From positions 46,691 through 110,690 of the forward strand of contig NZ_JBKDZH010000044.1 in the NCBI RefSeq assembly GCF_047971185.1: 64,000 bases of DNA. Direction: 5' to 3'. Positions 23,086 to 31,950 of this stretch are shown one piece after another (positions within the stretch are counted from its first letter, which is position 1; each line of letters opens with the position of its first letter). The DNA is from Kluyvera sp047971185 (lineage in GTDB: Bacteria; Pseudomonadota; Gammaproteobacteria; Enterobacterales; Enterobacteriaceae). Both the position numbers and the translations under genes were made by a program. Under the pieces are notes generated by a model. The model saw only the letters and a program-made list of their open reading frames with translations, was not told where the DNA came from and did not search any database.

Positions 23086-24429
23086 ATGGCGCACACCCTT
23101 TCAGCAGATGATATTCGGGAAGAGTTTTCACAAGCAATGTCGGCAATGTACCAGCAGGAAGTGCCGCAATATGGCACGTTGTTAGCGCTTGTTGCTGATG
23201 TGAATCTGGCGGTGCTGGAAAATAATGCGCGCTTACACGAACAGCTGGCGAATGCCGATGAGCTGGCGCGCCTTAACGTAGAGCGTCACGGGGCGATACG
23301 GGTGGGAACGGCAGAAGAACTGGCGACGCTGCGCCGGATGTTTGCCATTATGGGGATGCAGCCGGTCGGCTATTACGATCTTTCGGTAGCCGGCGTGCCG
23401 GTACATTCCACGGCGTTTCGTCCGGTGGATGATGCCGCATTACAGCGTAATCCGTTTCGTATCTTTACGTCGCTGCTGCGCCTGGAGCTGATTGACGATC
23501 CCGCGCTGCGTGATAAAGCGGCGAAAATCCTCTCCCGACGCGATATTTTCACGCCGCGCTGTCGCGCGCTGATGAATCTCCATGATGAGCAAGGCGGTTT
23601 TAACAGCACGCAGGGGCAGGAGTTTGTCCGCGAGGCGCTGGAGACCTTCCGCTGGCACCGGCACACGACGGTAGATAAAGAAACCTACGAGGCGCTAAAC
23701 CGCCAGCATCGGCTGATTGCCGACGTGGTGTGTTTCCCGGGCTGCCATATTAACCATCTGACGCCGCGCACGCTCGATATCGATCAGGTACAGTCGCTGA
23801 TGGCGAAATACGGGATCGATCCAAAAGCGGTGATTGAAGGGCCACCGCGCCGCGCGGTGCCGCTACTGCTGCGGCAGACCAGCTTTAAGGCGCTGGAAGA
23901 GCCGGTGGCGTTTGCCGGTGATACTCAGGGGACGCACACCGCGCGATTTGGCGAAATAGAGCAGCGCGGCGCGGCGTTAACGCCGAAAGGGCGTGCGCTA
24001 TATGACCAGTTGTTAAGTGAAGCGGGCGTGGGTAAAGACAACCTCAGCCATCAGCAACATCTTCAGGCGGTGTTCAAAGCCTTGCCGGACAGCGAATTTC
24101 TCCTGCGTCAGCAGGGGCTGGCCTGGTTCCGCTATCGTCTGACGCCGAGCGGTGATGCCCACCGTCAGGCGATTCGTCCCGGCGACGACCCGCAGCCCTT
24201 TATCGAACGCGGCTGGATAACCGCTCAGCCGATCACCTATGAAGATTTTCTGCCGGTCAGCGCCGCCGGGATTTTTCAGTCCAATCTCGGTGGCGATGCC
24301 CAGACCCGCAGCCACGGCAACGCCAGCCGTAGCGCCTTTGAAGCGGCGCTGGGGCGGCCGGTTCTGGATGAGTTCAGCCTGTATGAAGAGGCGGAGGTGC
24401 GCAGCAAACGCCGTTGCGGTTTGCTCTGA
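23086..24429 (+). CDS. ydcJ: YdcJ, 2-oxoadipate dioxygenase/decarboxylase family (DUF1338, VOC-like)
   Basis: A 447-residue protein equal in length to E. coli YdcJ. Relatives (HglS) are Fe(II) enzymes that turn 2-oxoadipate into 2-hydroxyglutarate in lysine breakdown. Conserved blocks are VERHGAIRVGTAEELATLRRMFAIMGM, VPVHSTAFRP (metal-binding His), FPGCHINHLTPRTLDID (second His) and TARFGEIEQRGAALTPKGR (Glu ligand). The start at 23086 has a strong AGGAGGCGA site 6 bp upstream. It is divergent from pcaH and followed 43 bp later by the esterase gene. Activity on 2-oxoadipate is inferred from the family. Confidence 0.9.
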   Translation: MAHTLSADDIREEFSQAMSAMYQQEVPQYGTLLALVADVNLAVLENNARLHEQLANADELARLNVERHGAIRVGTAEELATLRRMFAIMGMQPVGYYDLSVAGVPVHSTAFRPVDDAALQRNPFRIFTSLLRLELIDDPALRDKAAKILSRRDIFTPRCRALMNLHDEQGGFNSTQGQEFVREALETFRWHRHTTVDKETYEALNRQHRLIADVVCFPGCHINHLTPRTLDIDQVQSLMAKYGIDPKAVIEGPPRRAVPLLLRQTSFKALEEPVAFAGDTQGTHTARFGEIEQRGAALTPKGRALYDQLLSEAGVGKDNLSHQQHLQAVFKALPDSEFLLRQQGLAWFRYRLTPSGDAHRQAIRPGDDPQPFIERGWITAQPITYEDFLPVSAAGIFQSNLGGDAQTRSHGNASRSAFEAALGRPVLDEFSLYEEAEVRSKRRCGLL

Positions 24430-24472
24430 AACGGTTAATCTGCAAAGGAATCAATAAAAAGGATGAATACCG

Positions 24473-25978
24473 ATGCAGAATGCCTCAACGCGCGTAGAGA
24501 CCTTACATGGGTCGTTGTCAGGACGAGTGGATGAGGATATCCATCTGTGGTGCGGCATTCCCTATGCCGCACCGCCCGTGGGCTCATGGCGCTGGCGCGC
24601 GCCGCAGCCGGTCACGCCGTGGCAGGGCGTTCGCCCGGCCGACACCTTTTCAGCCTCCAGCTGGCAAAACAGCGAATACTGTCAGGAACTGGGCGGCGGC
24701 GATCCGGGGCGCTTCTCGGAAGATTGCCTGTATCTCAACGTCTGGTCACCCGCGCAACGCGACGAACCGCTGCCGGTGATGGTCTGGCTGCACGGTGGCG
24801 GTTTTACCATCGGCGCGGGCGGGCTGCCGCCGTATGATGGCAAGGCGCTGGCGCGTCGCGGCGTGGTGGTGGTGACGCTCAACTATCGGCTTGGCCACCT
24901 GGGATTCTTTGCCCATCCGGCGCTGGAGGGGGAAGACGGCGAGCGGCTGTATAACTTTGGCCTGATGGATCAAATCGCCGCGCTGCGCTGGGTGCAGGAT
25001 AACATTGCCGCCTTCGGCGGGGATCGTGACAACGTCACGTTGTTCGGCGAATCCGCCGGCGCGCGCAGCGTGCTGTCGCTGATGGCTTCGCCCCGGGCGA
25101 AAGGGCTGTTCCATAAAGCCATTATCCAGAGCGGCTACACCTTACCCGATATGCCGCGAGAAACGGCGCTGGCGCGCGGGGAACGCTTAGCCGAGCACTT
25201 CAATCTTCCCAATGCTTCTGCCGACATGCTGCGTGAAATACCGGCTGAGGCGTTCTGGCCATTGACTGCCCCGCACAATCTGGGCCCCGCGCCGATCGCC
25301 GGTGATGCGGTACTGCCGCAGCCAATGCTCGACGTGTTCTTTGCTGCCAGACAGCACGCAATGCCGGTGCTCGTCGGTTCTAACAGTGATGAAGCCAGCG
25401 TGATGGCGGTGTTCGGCGTGGATTTAGCCGGCGAAATCCAGAAGCTGCGCCGGGAACGTCGGTTGGGGCTGGGCTTAATCCGGCTGCTGTATCCTGGCGT
25501 GAAGGGCGATGAAGAACTGGGCCGTCAGGTGTGCCGCGACATGGCGTTTACCACATTGGGCTACGTGGTGATGCAGGCGCAGCAGCGGCTGAATCAACCG
25601 TGCTGGCGCTACTGGTTCGACTACGTCGCCGAAGCGGAGCACCACACCTATCCGCACGGCGCGTGGCATGGTAATGAAGTGCCTTACGTTTTCGATACGC
25701 TGGGTAACATTCCGCCATCCTGCGATTATGCCACCTCCCATGACCTGAATTTTGCCGCTCAGGTGGCCGACTACTGGGTAAACTTTGCCCGTCACGCCAG
25801 CGCGGCGCATACAACGCTGACCGGCCCGGTGCGCTGGCCTGCCTCGGTGCGCGGCCGCGACCGTTTGCTGCGTATAGGGCTGGATAAACAGGTTGGATTC
25901 CGCGTAGAAAACCGCTTTATGCGCGCGCGGCTGGCGCTGTTTAAGCGCGTGATGAAACACCATGTGAGCCTGGATTAG
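24473..25978 (+). CDS. Type-B carboxylesterase
   Basis: A 501-residue serine esterase of the carboxylesterase/cholinesterase family. The nucleophile elbow is VTLFGESAGARSVLSLM (GESAG), the oxyanion motif is VWLHGGGFTIGAG, the acidic residue is probably in VGSNSDEASVM, and the catalytic His in YPHGAWHGNEVPYVF. No signal peptide is present, so it is cytosolic. It lies between ydcJ and opgD, which are neighbours in E. coli, and may be cotranscribed with ydcJ. Next to pcaHG, a role in freeing aromatic acids from esters is possible but not shown by the sequence. Confidence 0.88.
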   Translation: MQNASTRVETLHGSLSGRVDEDIHLWCGIPYAAPPVGSWRWRAPQPVTPWQGVRPADTFSASSWQNSEYCQELGGGDPGRFSEDCLYLNVWSPAQRDEPLPVMVWLHGGGFTIGAGGLPPYDGKALARRGVVVVTLNYRLGHLGFFAHPALEGEDGERLYNFGLMDQIAALRWVQDNIAAFGGDRDNVTLFGESAGARSVLSLMASPRAKGLFHKAIIQSGYTLPDMPRETALARGERLAEHFNLPNASADMLREIPAEAFWPLTAPHNLGPAPIAGDAVLPQPMLDVFFAARQHAMPVLVGSNSDEASVMAVFGVDLAGEIQKLRRERRLGLGLIRLLYPGVKGDEELGRQVCRDMAFTTLGYVVMQAQQRLNQPCWRYWFDYVAEAEHHTYPHGAWHGNEVPYVFDTLGNIPPSCDYATSHDLNFAAQVADYWVNFARHASAAHTTLTGPVRWPASVRGRDRLLRIGLDKQVGFRVENRFMRARLALFKRVMKHHVSLD

Positions 25979-26091
25979 CAGATTTTATTGCGCTAGCAAT
26001 TGGATTATCAGTCAATTTTGTCTAGAGTGGGCGACAGTAACGCCGATATTTTTTGCAGCATTTCGACTATATAAAGGACGCTTTGCCAGGC

Positions 26092-27747
26092 ATGAATCGC
26101 AGACATTTTCTAAAATCTTCAATGGCTGTCGCCGCCGTATGCGGGACTTCCGGTTTTGCATCGCTTTTCTCCCAGGCCGCGCTGGCGCAGGAGTCCGACA
26201 TCGCCGATGGCCAGACGCGTCGCTTTGACTTTGGCGTGCTGCAATCGATGGCCCACGATCTCTCCCGTCAACCGTGGAGCGGTGCGCCGCGTGCGCTGCC
26301 GGACACGCTGGCGAACCTGACGCCGCAGGCCTACAACAGCATTCAGTACGATGCGCAGCAGTCCCTGTGGAATAACGTGAAAGAGCGTCAGTTGGATGTG
26401 CAATTCTTCCACGTCGGCATGGGCTTCCGCCGCCGCGTGCGCATGTTCTCGCTCGACCCGGCCAGCCAGCAGGCGCGTGAAATTCACTTCCGCCCGGAGC
26501 TGTTCCAGTACCACGATGCGGGCGTCGACACCAAACAGCTGGAAGGGCAAAGCGACCTCGGTTTTGCCGGTTTCCGCGTGTTTAAAGCGCCGGAGCTGGC
26601 GCGTCGCGATATTGTCTCGTTCCTCGGCGCCAGCTACTTCCGCGCGGTCGACAGCACCTATCAATACGGCTTGTCGGCGCGCGGTCTGGCGATTGACACC
26701 TATACCGATTCGCTCGAAGAATTCCCGGACTTCACCTCGTTCTGGTTTGAAACCGCGAAACCGGGCGACACCACCTTTACCGTTTACGCGCTGCTCGATA
26801 GCGCCAGCGTAACCGGCGCCTATAAATTCGTGGTGCACTGTGAAAAAGCGCAGGTGATCATGGATGTGGAAAACCACATCTATGCGCGTAAAGATATCAA
26901 ACAGCTGGGTATCGCGCCGATGACCAGTATGTTTAGCTGCGGCAACAACGAGCGCCGCGTCTGTGACACCATTCACCCGCAGATCCATGACTCCGACCGT
27001 CTGGCGATGTGGCTGGGCAACGGTGAGTGGATCTGTCGCCCGCTCAATAACCCGCAGAAGCTACAGTTCAACGCCTACCAGGATAAGAACCCGAAAGGTT
27101 TCGGCCTGTTGCAGCTGGATCGCGATTTTACGCACTATCAGGATGTGATGGGCTGGTACAACAAGCGCCCAAGCCTGTGGGTCGAGCCGCGTAATCAGTG
27201 GGGCAAAGGGGCGGTGAGCCTGATGGAGATCCCGACGACCGGCGAAACCCTGGATAACATCGTCTGCTTCTGGCAGCCGGAAAAGCCGATGAAGGCGGGC
27301 GAGCAGCTGAACTTCAGCTATCGCCTCTACTGGAGCGCGATGCCGCCGGTCCGTTCACCGCTGGCGCGCGTGCTGGCGACCCGCACCGGTATGGGCAGCT
27401 TCCCGGAAGGCTGGGCGCCGGGCGAACACTACCCGGAAAAATGGTCCCGTCGCTTTGCTATCGACTTTGTCGGCGGTGATTTGAAAGCGGCCGCGCCGAA
27501 GGGGATTGAACCGGTGATCACGCTGTCCAGCGGGGAAGCCAAACAGGTTGAGATTCTTTACGTTGAACCGTTTGACGGCTACCGTATTCTGTTCGACTGG
27601 TACCCAACGTCGGACTCTACCGAACCGGTGGATATGCGCCTGTTCCTGCGCTGCCGCGGAGATGCCATCAGCGAAACCTGGCTGTATCAGTACTTCCCGC
27701 CGGCGCCGGATAAACGTCAGTATGTTGACGACCGCATAATGAAGTAA
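26092..27747 (+). CDS. opgD: Glucan biosynthesis protein D, Tat-exported
   Basis: A 551-residue periplasmic protein matching E. coli OpgD (MdoD) in length and wording. It helps fix the length of the osmoregulated periplasmic glucan backbone made by OpgGH. The N-terminus MNRRHFLKSSMAVAAVCG is a twin-arginine signal, with cleavage expected after QAALA. Conserved blocks include QFFHMGMGFRRRVRM-like (here FFHVGMGFRRRVRMFSLD) and YQYGLSARGLAIDTYTDS. The start at 26092 sits 13 codons inside the open frame, 15 bp after AAAGGACG. The small ydcH gene that follows opgD in E. coli is absent. Confidence 0.95.
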   Translation: MNRRHFLKSSMAVAAVCGTSGFASLFSQAALAQESDIADGQTRRFDFGVLQSMAHDLSRQPWSGAPRALPDTLANLTPQAYNSIQYDAQQSLWNNVKERQLDVQFFHVGMGFRRRVRMFSLDPASQQAREIHFRPELFQYHDAGVDTKQLEGQSDLGFAGFRVFKAPELARRDIVSFLGASYFRAVDSTYQYGLSARGLAIDTYTDSLEEFPDFTSFWFETAKPGDTTFTVYALLDSASVTGAYKFVVHCEKAQVIMDVENHIYARKDIKQLGIAPMTSMFSCGNNERRVCDTIHPQIHDSDRLAMWLGNGEWICRPLNNPQKLQFNAYQDKNPKGFGLLQLDRDFTHYQDVMGWYNKRPSLWVEPRNQWGKGAVSLMEIPTTGETLDNIVCFWQPEKPMKAGEQLNFSYRLYWSAMPPVRSPLARVLATRTGMGSFPEGWAPGEHYPEKWSRRFAIDFVGGDLKAAAPKGIEPVITLSSGEAKQVEILYVEPFDGYRILFDWYPTSDSTEPVDMRLFLRCRGDAISETWLYQYFPPAPDKRQYVDDRIMK

Positions 27748-27757
27748 CCGAGACCAG

Positions 27758-27784
27758 ACCCGGCTGACTCATGCGACGCCGGGT
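27758..27784 (+). terminator. Intrinsic terminator of opgD
   Basis: ACCCGGC / GCCGGGT stem with a 13-base loop followed by TTTCTTTT, 10 bp after the opgD stop. Confidence 0.8.
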
Positions 27785-27809
27785 TTTCTTTTAGACTGAG
27801 AACCTACAC

Positions 27810-28361
27810 ATGACCCGCGTTGAAACGATCGTCGCTTCCGACATCATCACCCTTGAGGCCGTTAATGAGTCGCACGTTGCCGAGCTGCACCAGATGGTGC
27901 TACGCAACCGTGACTGGCTACAGCAGACGCTCAACTGGCCGCAGTTTGTGAAAAGTGAGCAGGATACGCGTCAAAACGTGCAGGGCAACATGATGCTGCA
28001 CCAGCGCGGTATTGCCAAAATGTTCCTGATTTTTGTCGAGGGCAACCTGTTGGGCGTGCTCTCGTTTAACCAGATTGAGCCGTCGAACAAAACGGGCTAT
28101 ATCGGCTACTGGCTGGATGAGTCCGCGCAGGGGAAGGGCATTTTGTCCGCGTCGTTGCAGGCGTTTATCCGCTACTACGCTGACGCTGGGGAAGTTCGTC
28201 GCTTCGTGATCAAGTGTCGGGTGGATAATCTACGCAGCAACCAGGTGGCGCAGCGCAACGGTTTCCAGCTGGAAGGCTGCCTGCGCCAGGCAGAATTTCT
28301 GAACGACGTGTTTCACGATCAGAATATCTACGCGCGAATTGTCGATAAAAAGCCGTCATAG
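27810..28361 (+). CDS. rimL: Ribosomal-protein-serine N-acetyltransferase RimL
   Basis: A 183-residue GNAT acetyltransferase that acetylates the N-terminus of ribosomal protein L12 to give L7. The acetyl-CoA binding motif is visible in GYWLDESAQGKGILSASLQAFI (QGKGI), and the closing motif in RSNQVAQRNGFQLEGCLRQAEFLND. It keeps the opgD-rimL-ydcK order of E. coli. Its 3' end overlaps the convergent ydcK by 6 bp. Confidence 0.93.
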   Translation: MTRVETIVASDIITLEAVNESHVAELHQMVLRNRDWLQQTLNWPQFVKSEQDTRQNVQGNMMLHQRGIAKMFLIFVEGNLLGVLSFNQIEPSNKTGYIGYWLDESAQGKGILSASLQAFIRYYADAGEVRRFVIKCRVDNLRSNQVAQRNGFQLEGCLRQAEFLNDVFHDQNIYARIVDKKPS

Positions 28362-29333
28362 CGCGCCGAACAGCGGAGTGCGGGTAATGTGCTGCGCGCC
28401 GGTTATCGCCTTACGTCCGCGCAGGTGAATAGCATCACCGGGCAGCGCTTCCACCACCACGCTGTCGGTGATATCGATGTGATACTCGATCAGCACATCG
28501 CCTTCGATACGCGCATCGCCCTGAATCAGCACGTGATCGTCAAGCAGAATTGGCCCGCCGCGCAGCCGCGCGTTGCCGCCCACCAGCACGTGATGCTTCA
28601 GCACGCAGTTGCCTTCGATCACCGCGTTTTCCGCCACCTGTGAACTGTAGCGTAGGGTGGGAATATCGTCTTCACCGCGCCCGGCGATGATGCGCGCATT
28701 GCCGTAGACTCTGGCGCAGTCGCAGACCCAGATATTGTTTTCCTCATTGCCTTCCAGCTGCGCGTTGTCGTAAATCTCCGCCCGATGCTCCACAAAGGCG
28801 TGGTTGAGCGTTGCGTCGCCGTAGATTTGCGCCTGATGCACCACCCGGCAGTCATTTAGCCGCGCGCGATCGTAGATTTGCAGCAGCCGCTCGCTGTCGG
28901 TGAGGCCTTTGGCCCCGACAATCTGGCAGCGTTCACCGATATAGGCATCGCCAAACAGGTGGCAATGACCGTGGACCCGCGCGTTATCAACGGTGACGTT
29001 ATCGCTCAATCGCGCGCCGTAGCCTATCTGGCTGGCCAGTACCCGTGCGTTGCCGCCGATAATCGCCCGGTGGCTGATTTCGCAGGGCTGCATTAGCCGC
29101 GCGTTATCTTCTATCCTGGCCTCCGCGTAAACGAGGCTGTTGTCATCGTAAATCCAGCAGTTGCCGTCGTGGCTAAGCGCGCTTTCATCCTCGACCCAGC
29201 CGCCGGGGGTACCGGCTGTCACATCGGCAAAATCCCGTAGGGCAATAATCTGTCGCATGACGATGCTCTCGCGAGCGCCGGGTTCGCCAATCTGGACGCT
29301 GCGCGTGCTGTCGCTTAGACGGTATTTTTTCAT
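28356..29333 (-). CDS. ydcK: YdcK, left-handed beta-helix (hexapeptide repeat) protein
   Basis: A 325-residue protein similar to E. coli YdcK (326). The N-terminal region (RQIIALRDFADVTAGTPGGWVEDESALS) leads into many imperfect hexapeptide-type turns (GNARV, DNARV, GDAYI, GNARI, GDARI), which predict a left-handed beta-helix as in acyltransferases and sugar-nucleotide enzymes. The function of YdcK is unknown. It is convergent with rimL and divergent from tehA, as in E. coli. Confidence 0.9.
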   Translation of the reverse strand: MKKYRLSDSTRSVQIGEPGARESIVMRQIIALRDFADVTAGTPGGWVEDESALSHDGNCWIYDDNSLVYAEARIEDNARLMQPCEISHRAIIGGNARVLASQIGYGARLSDNVTVDNARVHGHCHLFGDAYIGERCQIVGAKGLTDSERLLQIYDRARLNDCRVVHQAQIYGDATLNHAFVEHRAEIYDNAQLEGNEENNIWVCDCARVYGNARIIAGRGEDDIPTLRYSSQVAENAVIEGNCVLKHHVLVGGNARLRGGPILLDDHVLIQGDARIEGDVLIEYHIDITDSVVVEALPGDAIHLRGRKAITGAQHITRTPLFGAL

Positions 29334-29486
29334 GGTGGCCTCAGGCGATACTGATACAGTAAATGTAGCAAATCATCGCCAGAAACGCGGGACTACCGGC
29401 AATCTCTCTATACTTAGCCTGGCGCTAGCGCTGCGCAAAAGAATCATTTAAAATGCAACTTAACGAGTTTTGAATAAATAAACAAA

Positions 29487-30491
29487 ATGAATAATAAAAG
29501 CGATGAGCCGCGGGTATTGAACTTACCGGCGGGCTATTTTGGCATGGTACTGGGAACCATCGGCATGGGCTTCGCCTGGCGCTATGCCAGCACTATCTGG
29601 CCGGTGAGCCATGCGATAGGCGAAGGGCTGGTGATGCTGGCGATCACCATGTGGGCGCTGCTGTCGCTGGCGTTCGTTATCCGGGCAATCCGTTTTCCGT
29701 ATAGCGTCTGGCTGGAGATGCGTCACCCGATCGCCAGCAGTTTCGTGAGCTTATTTCCGGCGACCACCCTGCTGGTTTCCATCGGCGTAACGCCGTGGCT
29801 GCGGCCGCTGGCGCTGGCGCTGTTTATTATTGGCGTGGTGTTGCAGCTGAGCTATGCCGCGTGGCAAACGGCGGGGCTGTGGCGCGGCGAGCACCCGGCG
29901 GATGCCACCACGCCGGGGCTATATCTGCCCACCGTCGCTAACAATTTTATCAGCGCGATGGCCTGCGGCGCGCTCGGCTTTAACGATGCCGGGCTGGTGT
30001 TTCTGGGGGCGGGCGTGGTGTCATGGATCACGCTTGAGCCTGCTATTGTTCAACGTTTACGCAGCGGCGGCACGCTGTCGGTGCCGCTCCGTACCTCGCT
30101 CGGCATCCAGCTGGCGCCGGCGCTGGTAGCCTGTAACGCGTGGCTGAGCATTAACGGCGGGCATGGCGATGTGTTCGCGAAAATGCTGTTTGGCTACGGG
30201 CTGCTACAACTGCTGTTTATGCTACGACTGATGCCCTGGTACCTGAGCCAGGCGTTTAACGCCTCGTTCTGGAGCTTCTCGTTCGGTATTTCCGCGCTGG
30301 CCTCCACCGGCCTGCATCTTGGGCATGCCAGCGCATCGGGCTTTTTCCATAATCTGGCCGTACCGCTGTTTATATTCACCAATATCGTGATCGGCCTGCT
30401 GCTGATAAAAACGCTGCTGTTGCTGCTTCAGGGTAAACTTTTGACGCGTGCTGCACCGTCGACAATGATAAAACCGAAGGATGACCAATGA
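29487..30491 (+). CDS. tehA: TehA, SLAC1-family membrane protein (tellurite resistance)
   Basis: A 334-residue inner-membrane protein with ten predicted helices, of the TehA/SLAC1 anion-channel-like family. The opening RVLNLPAGYFGMVLGTIGMGFAWRYA matches TehA, and a conserved pore segment reads FNASFWSFSFGISALASTGLHLG. Overexpressed TehA and TehB give tellurite resistance in E. coli. Its stop overlaps the tehB start (ATGA), so they form a coupled operon. Confidence 0.93.
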   Translation: MNNKSDEPRVLNLPAGYFGMVLGTIGMGFAWRYASTIWPVSHAIGEGLVMLAITMWALLSLAFVIRAIRFPYSVWLEMRHPIASSFVSLFPATTLLVSIGVTPWLRPLALALFIIGVVLQLSYAAWQTAGLWRGEHPADATTPGLYLPTVANNFISAMACGALGFNDAGLVFLGAGVVSWITLEPAIVQRLRSGGTLSVPLRTSLGIQLAPALVACNAWLSINGGHGDVFAKMLFGYGLLQLLFMLRLMPWYLSQAFNASFWSFSFGISALASTGLHLGHASASGFFHNLAVPLFIFTNIVIGLLLIKTLLLLLQGKLLTRAAPSTMIKPKDDQ

Positions 30492-31084
30492 CCATTCGTG
30501 ATGAAAACTACTTTACCGACAAATACGGTCTGACCCGCACTCATTCCGAGGTGGTCCATGCGGCGACCATCGTCAAGCCGGGAAAAACCCTGGATCTGGG
30601 CTGCGGCAATGGGCGTAACAGCCTCTATCTGGCGGCAAACGGCTACGATGTTACCGCGTGGGATAAAAACCCGATGAGTATTCAGAATCTGCTGTCGGTC
30701 CGCGAAGCGGAAGGGCTGGAAAACCTGCAGGCATCGATTAAGGATCTCAATACGTTGAGCTTTGACGGCGAGTATGATTTTATCCTCTCTACCGTAGTGA
30801 TGATGTTCCTTGAAGCGAGCACTATCCCGCGCCTGATCGACAACATGCAGCGTTGCACGCAGCCCGGCGGCTATAACCTGATTGTGGCGGCGATGGATAC
30901 CGATGATTTCCCTTGCACGGTCGGTTTCCCGTTCGCCTTTAAGACGGGTGAACTGAAAAACTATTACGAGGGTTGGGAACTACTGAAATATAACGAAGAC
31001 GTCGGCGAGTTACATCGTACCGATGAAAACGGCAATCGCATTAAATTACGCTTTGCGACGATGCTGGCACGTAAGAAATCATAA
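30488..31084 (+). CDS. tehB: TehB, SAM-dependent tellurite methyltransferase
   Basis: A 198-residue class I methyltransferase. Motif I for SAM binding is GKTLDLGCGNGRNSLYLAANGYDV, and a later block reads EYDFILSTVVMMFLEASTIPRLI. TehB methylates tellurite or selenite using SAM. It is translationally coupled to tehA and followed by a stem-loop at 31096-31117. Confidence 0.94.
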   Translation: MTIRDENYFTDKYGLTRTHSEVVHAATIVKPGKTLDLGCGNGRNSLYLAANGYDVTAWDKNPMSIQNLLSVREAEGLENLQASIKDLNTLSFDGEYDFILSTVVMMFLEASTIPRLIDNMQRCTQPGGYNLIVAAMDTDDFPCTVGFPFAFKTGELKNYYEGWELLKYNEDVGELHRTDENGNRIKLRFATMLARKKS

Positions 31085-31095
31085 CTTGCATTTAT

Positions 31096-31117
31096 ATAAC
31101 GGGTGAAAGCCCGTTAT
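31096..31117 (+). terminator. Stem-loop downstream of tehAB
   Basis: ATAACGGG / CCCGTTAT (8 bp) with a 6-base loop, 12 bp past the tehB stop. The following bases (GTGGTG) are not U-rich, so termination may be weak. Confidence 0.5.
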
Positions 31118-31230
31118 GTGGTGAATATTTTTTGGCGAATAATGAGCGCGCCCCCATTTTTGTCGCGACAAACTCCTGATTCATTTGCTATAACTTACGG
31201 GCATCTGTGCATTTATCAGGGATTATTCTC

Positions 31231-31899
31231 ATGCGTACTCAAGCGTTTTTCAAAGCGGCGGCCCTTGTGGGCGTTCTGGCATTAGCGGGCTGTGCATCGA
31301 AGACCACCACTCCCGAGCAGTATTCCGGCTTTTTAAAAGATTATTCTGGCCTGAAAGAAGCCACAACGGCGTCAGGAAAAACGGAACTGCGTTGGATCTC
31401 CCCGGATTATAAACCGGCTAACTATGCCAACGTTGTTTATAACCCGGTAACCTATTATCCGGTACCGAAGCCCACGACCCAGGTCGGGCAGAAAGCGCTG
31501 ACCGATATTCTGAACTACACCAACATCGAGCTGAAGAAAGCCATCAGCGAGCGTAAACCGCTGGCAACCAAGGCTGGCCCGCACAGCCTGATCTTCCGCG
31601 GCGCGATTACTGCCGTTGACTCCAGCAAAGAAGGGTTGCAGTTCTACGAAGTGATTCCAATTGCGATGGTTGTTGCCGGCACTGAAGCCGCGACGGGCCA
31701 CCGTACCATGAACACCAACCTGTACTTTGAGGCAGAACTGGTCGACGCCGCCACCAATAAGCCGGTGATCAAAGTGGTGCGTAAAGGGGAAGGCAAAGAT
31801 CTGTCTAACTCTAACGCCCAGCTGACGCTGGATACATTGAAACAGGTTATTGATGATATGGCCATCGATGCGGTGAAATTCGACCTGTCGCAGAAATAA
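31231..31899 (+). CDS. ydcL: YdcL lipoprotein (DUF3313)
   Basis: A 222-residue lipoprotein equal in length to E. coli YdcL. The signal MRTQAFFKAAALVGVLALAGCASK has the lipobox LAGC (Cys at residue 21). The mature DUF3313 domain begins EQYSGFLKDYSGLKE. Function is unknown; it is probably anchored in the outer membrane, since the residue after Cys is Ala. The start at 31231 is preferred to upstream frames. It ends at a strong bidirectional terminator. Confidence 0.92.
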   Translation: MRTQAFFKAAALVGVLALAGCASKTTTPEQYSGFLKDYSGLKEATTASGKTELRWISPDYKPANYANVVYNPVTYYPVPKPTTQVGQKALTDILNYTNIELKKAISERKPLATKAGPHSLIFRGAITAVDSSKEGLQFYEVIPIAMVVAGTEAATGHRTMNTNLYFEAELVDAATNKPVIKVVRKGEGKDLSNSNAQLTLDTLKQVIDDMAIDAVKFDLSQK

Positions 31900-31920
31900 G
31901 TTCATATTAATTCCACAATT

Positions 31921-31946
31921 AATAAGGGGGCGAGTGCCCCCTTATT
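31921..31946. terminator. Bidirectional terminator between ydcL and DipZ-like gene
   Basis: A perfect 11-bp stem AATAAGGGGGC / GCCCCCTTATT with a GAGT loop and A/T-rich flanks on both sides, between convergent genes. Confidence 0.88.
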
Positions 31947-31950
31947 TTAA

